Source: JBFMFR01 sp040752025
Lineage (GTDB): Bacteria > Chloroflexota > Anaerolineae > Anaerolineales > UBA4823
DNA: 41,219 bases
Assembly: GCA_040752025.1 (NCBI GenBank)
Contig: JBFMFR010000061.1
Location: 1 to 41,219, forward strand
Reading direction: 5' to 3'
Shown here: positions 40,637-41,219 of the stretch, one piece after another
Layout of the letters: the number at the start of each line of letters is the position of its first letter
Position numbering within the stretch: the first letter of the stretch is position 1
The notes under the pieces: model-generated
Seen by the model: the letters and a program-made list of their open reading frames with translations, nothing else
The model's database searches: none
Told to the model about the DNA's origin: nothing
Program-made: the position numbers and the translations under genes

Positions 40637-40715
40637 GGCTAACACGCGCTTCCACCTGACGCCGCTCCGCTCCGCTGCGCTTTGTGACGCAGGTGAAGTG
40701 CAAGCTGCTAGATGC
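40637..40715. repeat. attC-like imperfect hairpin after the ATPase pair
   Basis: GGCTAAC (40637-40643) begins and GCTAGATGC (about 40707-40715) ends a segment whose arms, GCGCTTCCACCTG (40646-40658) and GCAGGTGAAGTGC (40689-40701), pair with one bulged base, as integron attC sites do. The core boxes do not match RYYYAAC/GTTRRRY exactly, so this is attC-like, not a proven recombination site. Confidence 0.5.
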
Positions 40716-41219
40716 TTTGCGGAGGATGTAAAGTGGAATATTTATGTTGAAGTTAAACAGAGCCCCGGCATGCTGCGCCAAGGCCCTGTTTTAGACGGTT
40801 TTATCGAACTTACAATTGAAAAATTAGCGACCGTTGGTACGCAGCGCCATTGGAATCGATTCTACTTCCATAGCTGTGTTCCCCCCTGGCAAATCCCAAA
40901 ATTATGGAAAATTATGAGAAACAGAAACAACCACAGTGTCCTGACTTACAAGGTTGAACAACATTTCCTTGCCCCAGTTCCCACCCTTTTGCACTAATAT
41001 CAAGTGATATGGGGAAGTTACTATATCAGCCTTTGCTTCGTCTGTCCTGGGTTCCTTGAATTGTGTGTAAACATTTACTGTATTCCCTACTCGCTGATTG
41101 ACTGACAAATCTTAAGTAACCTCGGTACAGAGGTTAGAAAGGATGGCAATGGGTTGAGCGGCTTGGCGTTTTGAAGCAAAGGCAGGATAAGGATCTGGCC
41201 CAGGCTCAAGCCAAAAAAG
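40716..41219. other. Right-hand region with no assured gene
   Basis: About 500 bases. A 99-codon frame (40698-40997) starts in the attC-like site and has no recognisable family, poor codon behaviour and no good ribosome site. The last ~70 bases show an open frame (ERLGVLKQRQDKDLAQAQ) that runs off the edge and might be part of a gene, but no start was seen. Confidence 0.35.

Noticed and set aside
40698..40997. A 99-codon frame after the attC-like site
   Set aside because: It has no recognisable family, starts within the hairpin and lacks a clear ribosome site. Left as unassigned.

Overview
The window looks like a chromosomal segment from an uncultured or environmental Chloroflexota (Anaerolineae-like) bacterium. 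This is an inference from the mix of a high-G+C core, many WD40 and beta-propeller secreted proteins, an archaeal/fungal-type aspartate-semialdehyde dehydrogenase, and intergenic palindromes of types common in such genomes. No rRNA, tRNA or CRISPR array was seen.

Layout. (1) 1-377: the 3' end of an IS66-like transposase and non-coding debris. (2) 378-8466, all on the minus strand: a respiratory or nitrogen-oxide type cluster. It holds a cysteine-free Crp/Fnr regulator, a BON-domain protein, several multi-span membrane proteins, a heme-copper-oxidase-like subunit I with an unusual histidine pattern, a NirV/FGE-like lipoprotein and heme O synthase (ctaB). A perfect TGTGA-N6-TCACA operator sits at about -41.5 of a promoter inside the cluster. 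(3) 8628-10600: asd plus a GNAT acetyltransferase, preceded by a sigma70-type promoter, a SAM-I riboswitch and a hairpin. (4) 10674-18863: accessory genes, namely a YIP1-like membrane protein, an orphan BrnA-like antitoxin, secreted or lipoprotein propellers, LtrA and a Nudix hydrolase. (5) 18885-31934, minus strand: a complete branched-chain amino-acid supercluster read in the order ilvD-ilvB-ilvN-ilvC-leuA-(58-aa small ORF)-leuC-leuD-cimA-leuB-ilvE. It is headed by a short Val/Leu/Ile-rich leader ORF and a terminator that look like a classical attenuator. A PucR/CdaR-type regulator lies just upstream. (6) 33700-41219, plus strand: a visibly more A+T-rich island with two adjacent large genes. 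The first is a 1619-aa protein (pentapeptide repeats, 14 WD40 blades, degenerate SIR2-like domain, HEAT-like repeats, Ig-like domain, STAND/AAA-type ATPase). The second is a 575-aa related ATPase with a winged helix and two membrane spans around an extracytoplasmic domain. An attC-like imperfect hairpin follows.

How the genes work together. Region 5 makes valine, leucine and isoleucine. cimA supplies 2-oxobutyrate from pyruvate and acetyl-CoA, with LeuCD and LeuB shared between the leucine and citramalate routes, so no threonine deaminase is needed. Region 3 feeds aspartate semialdehyde to methionine/threonine synthesis under SAM control. Region 2 probably builds and regulates a heme-copper-type membrane enzyme. 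Region 6 is the best candidate for an undescribed system: a sensor, signalling-ATPase and membrane-ATPase pair with the look of an acquired defence or conflict module.
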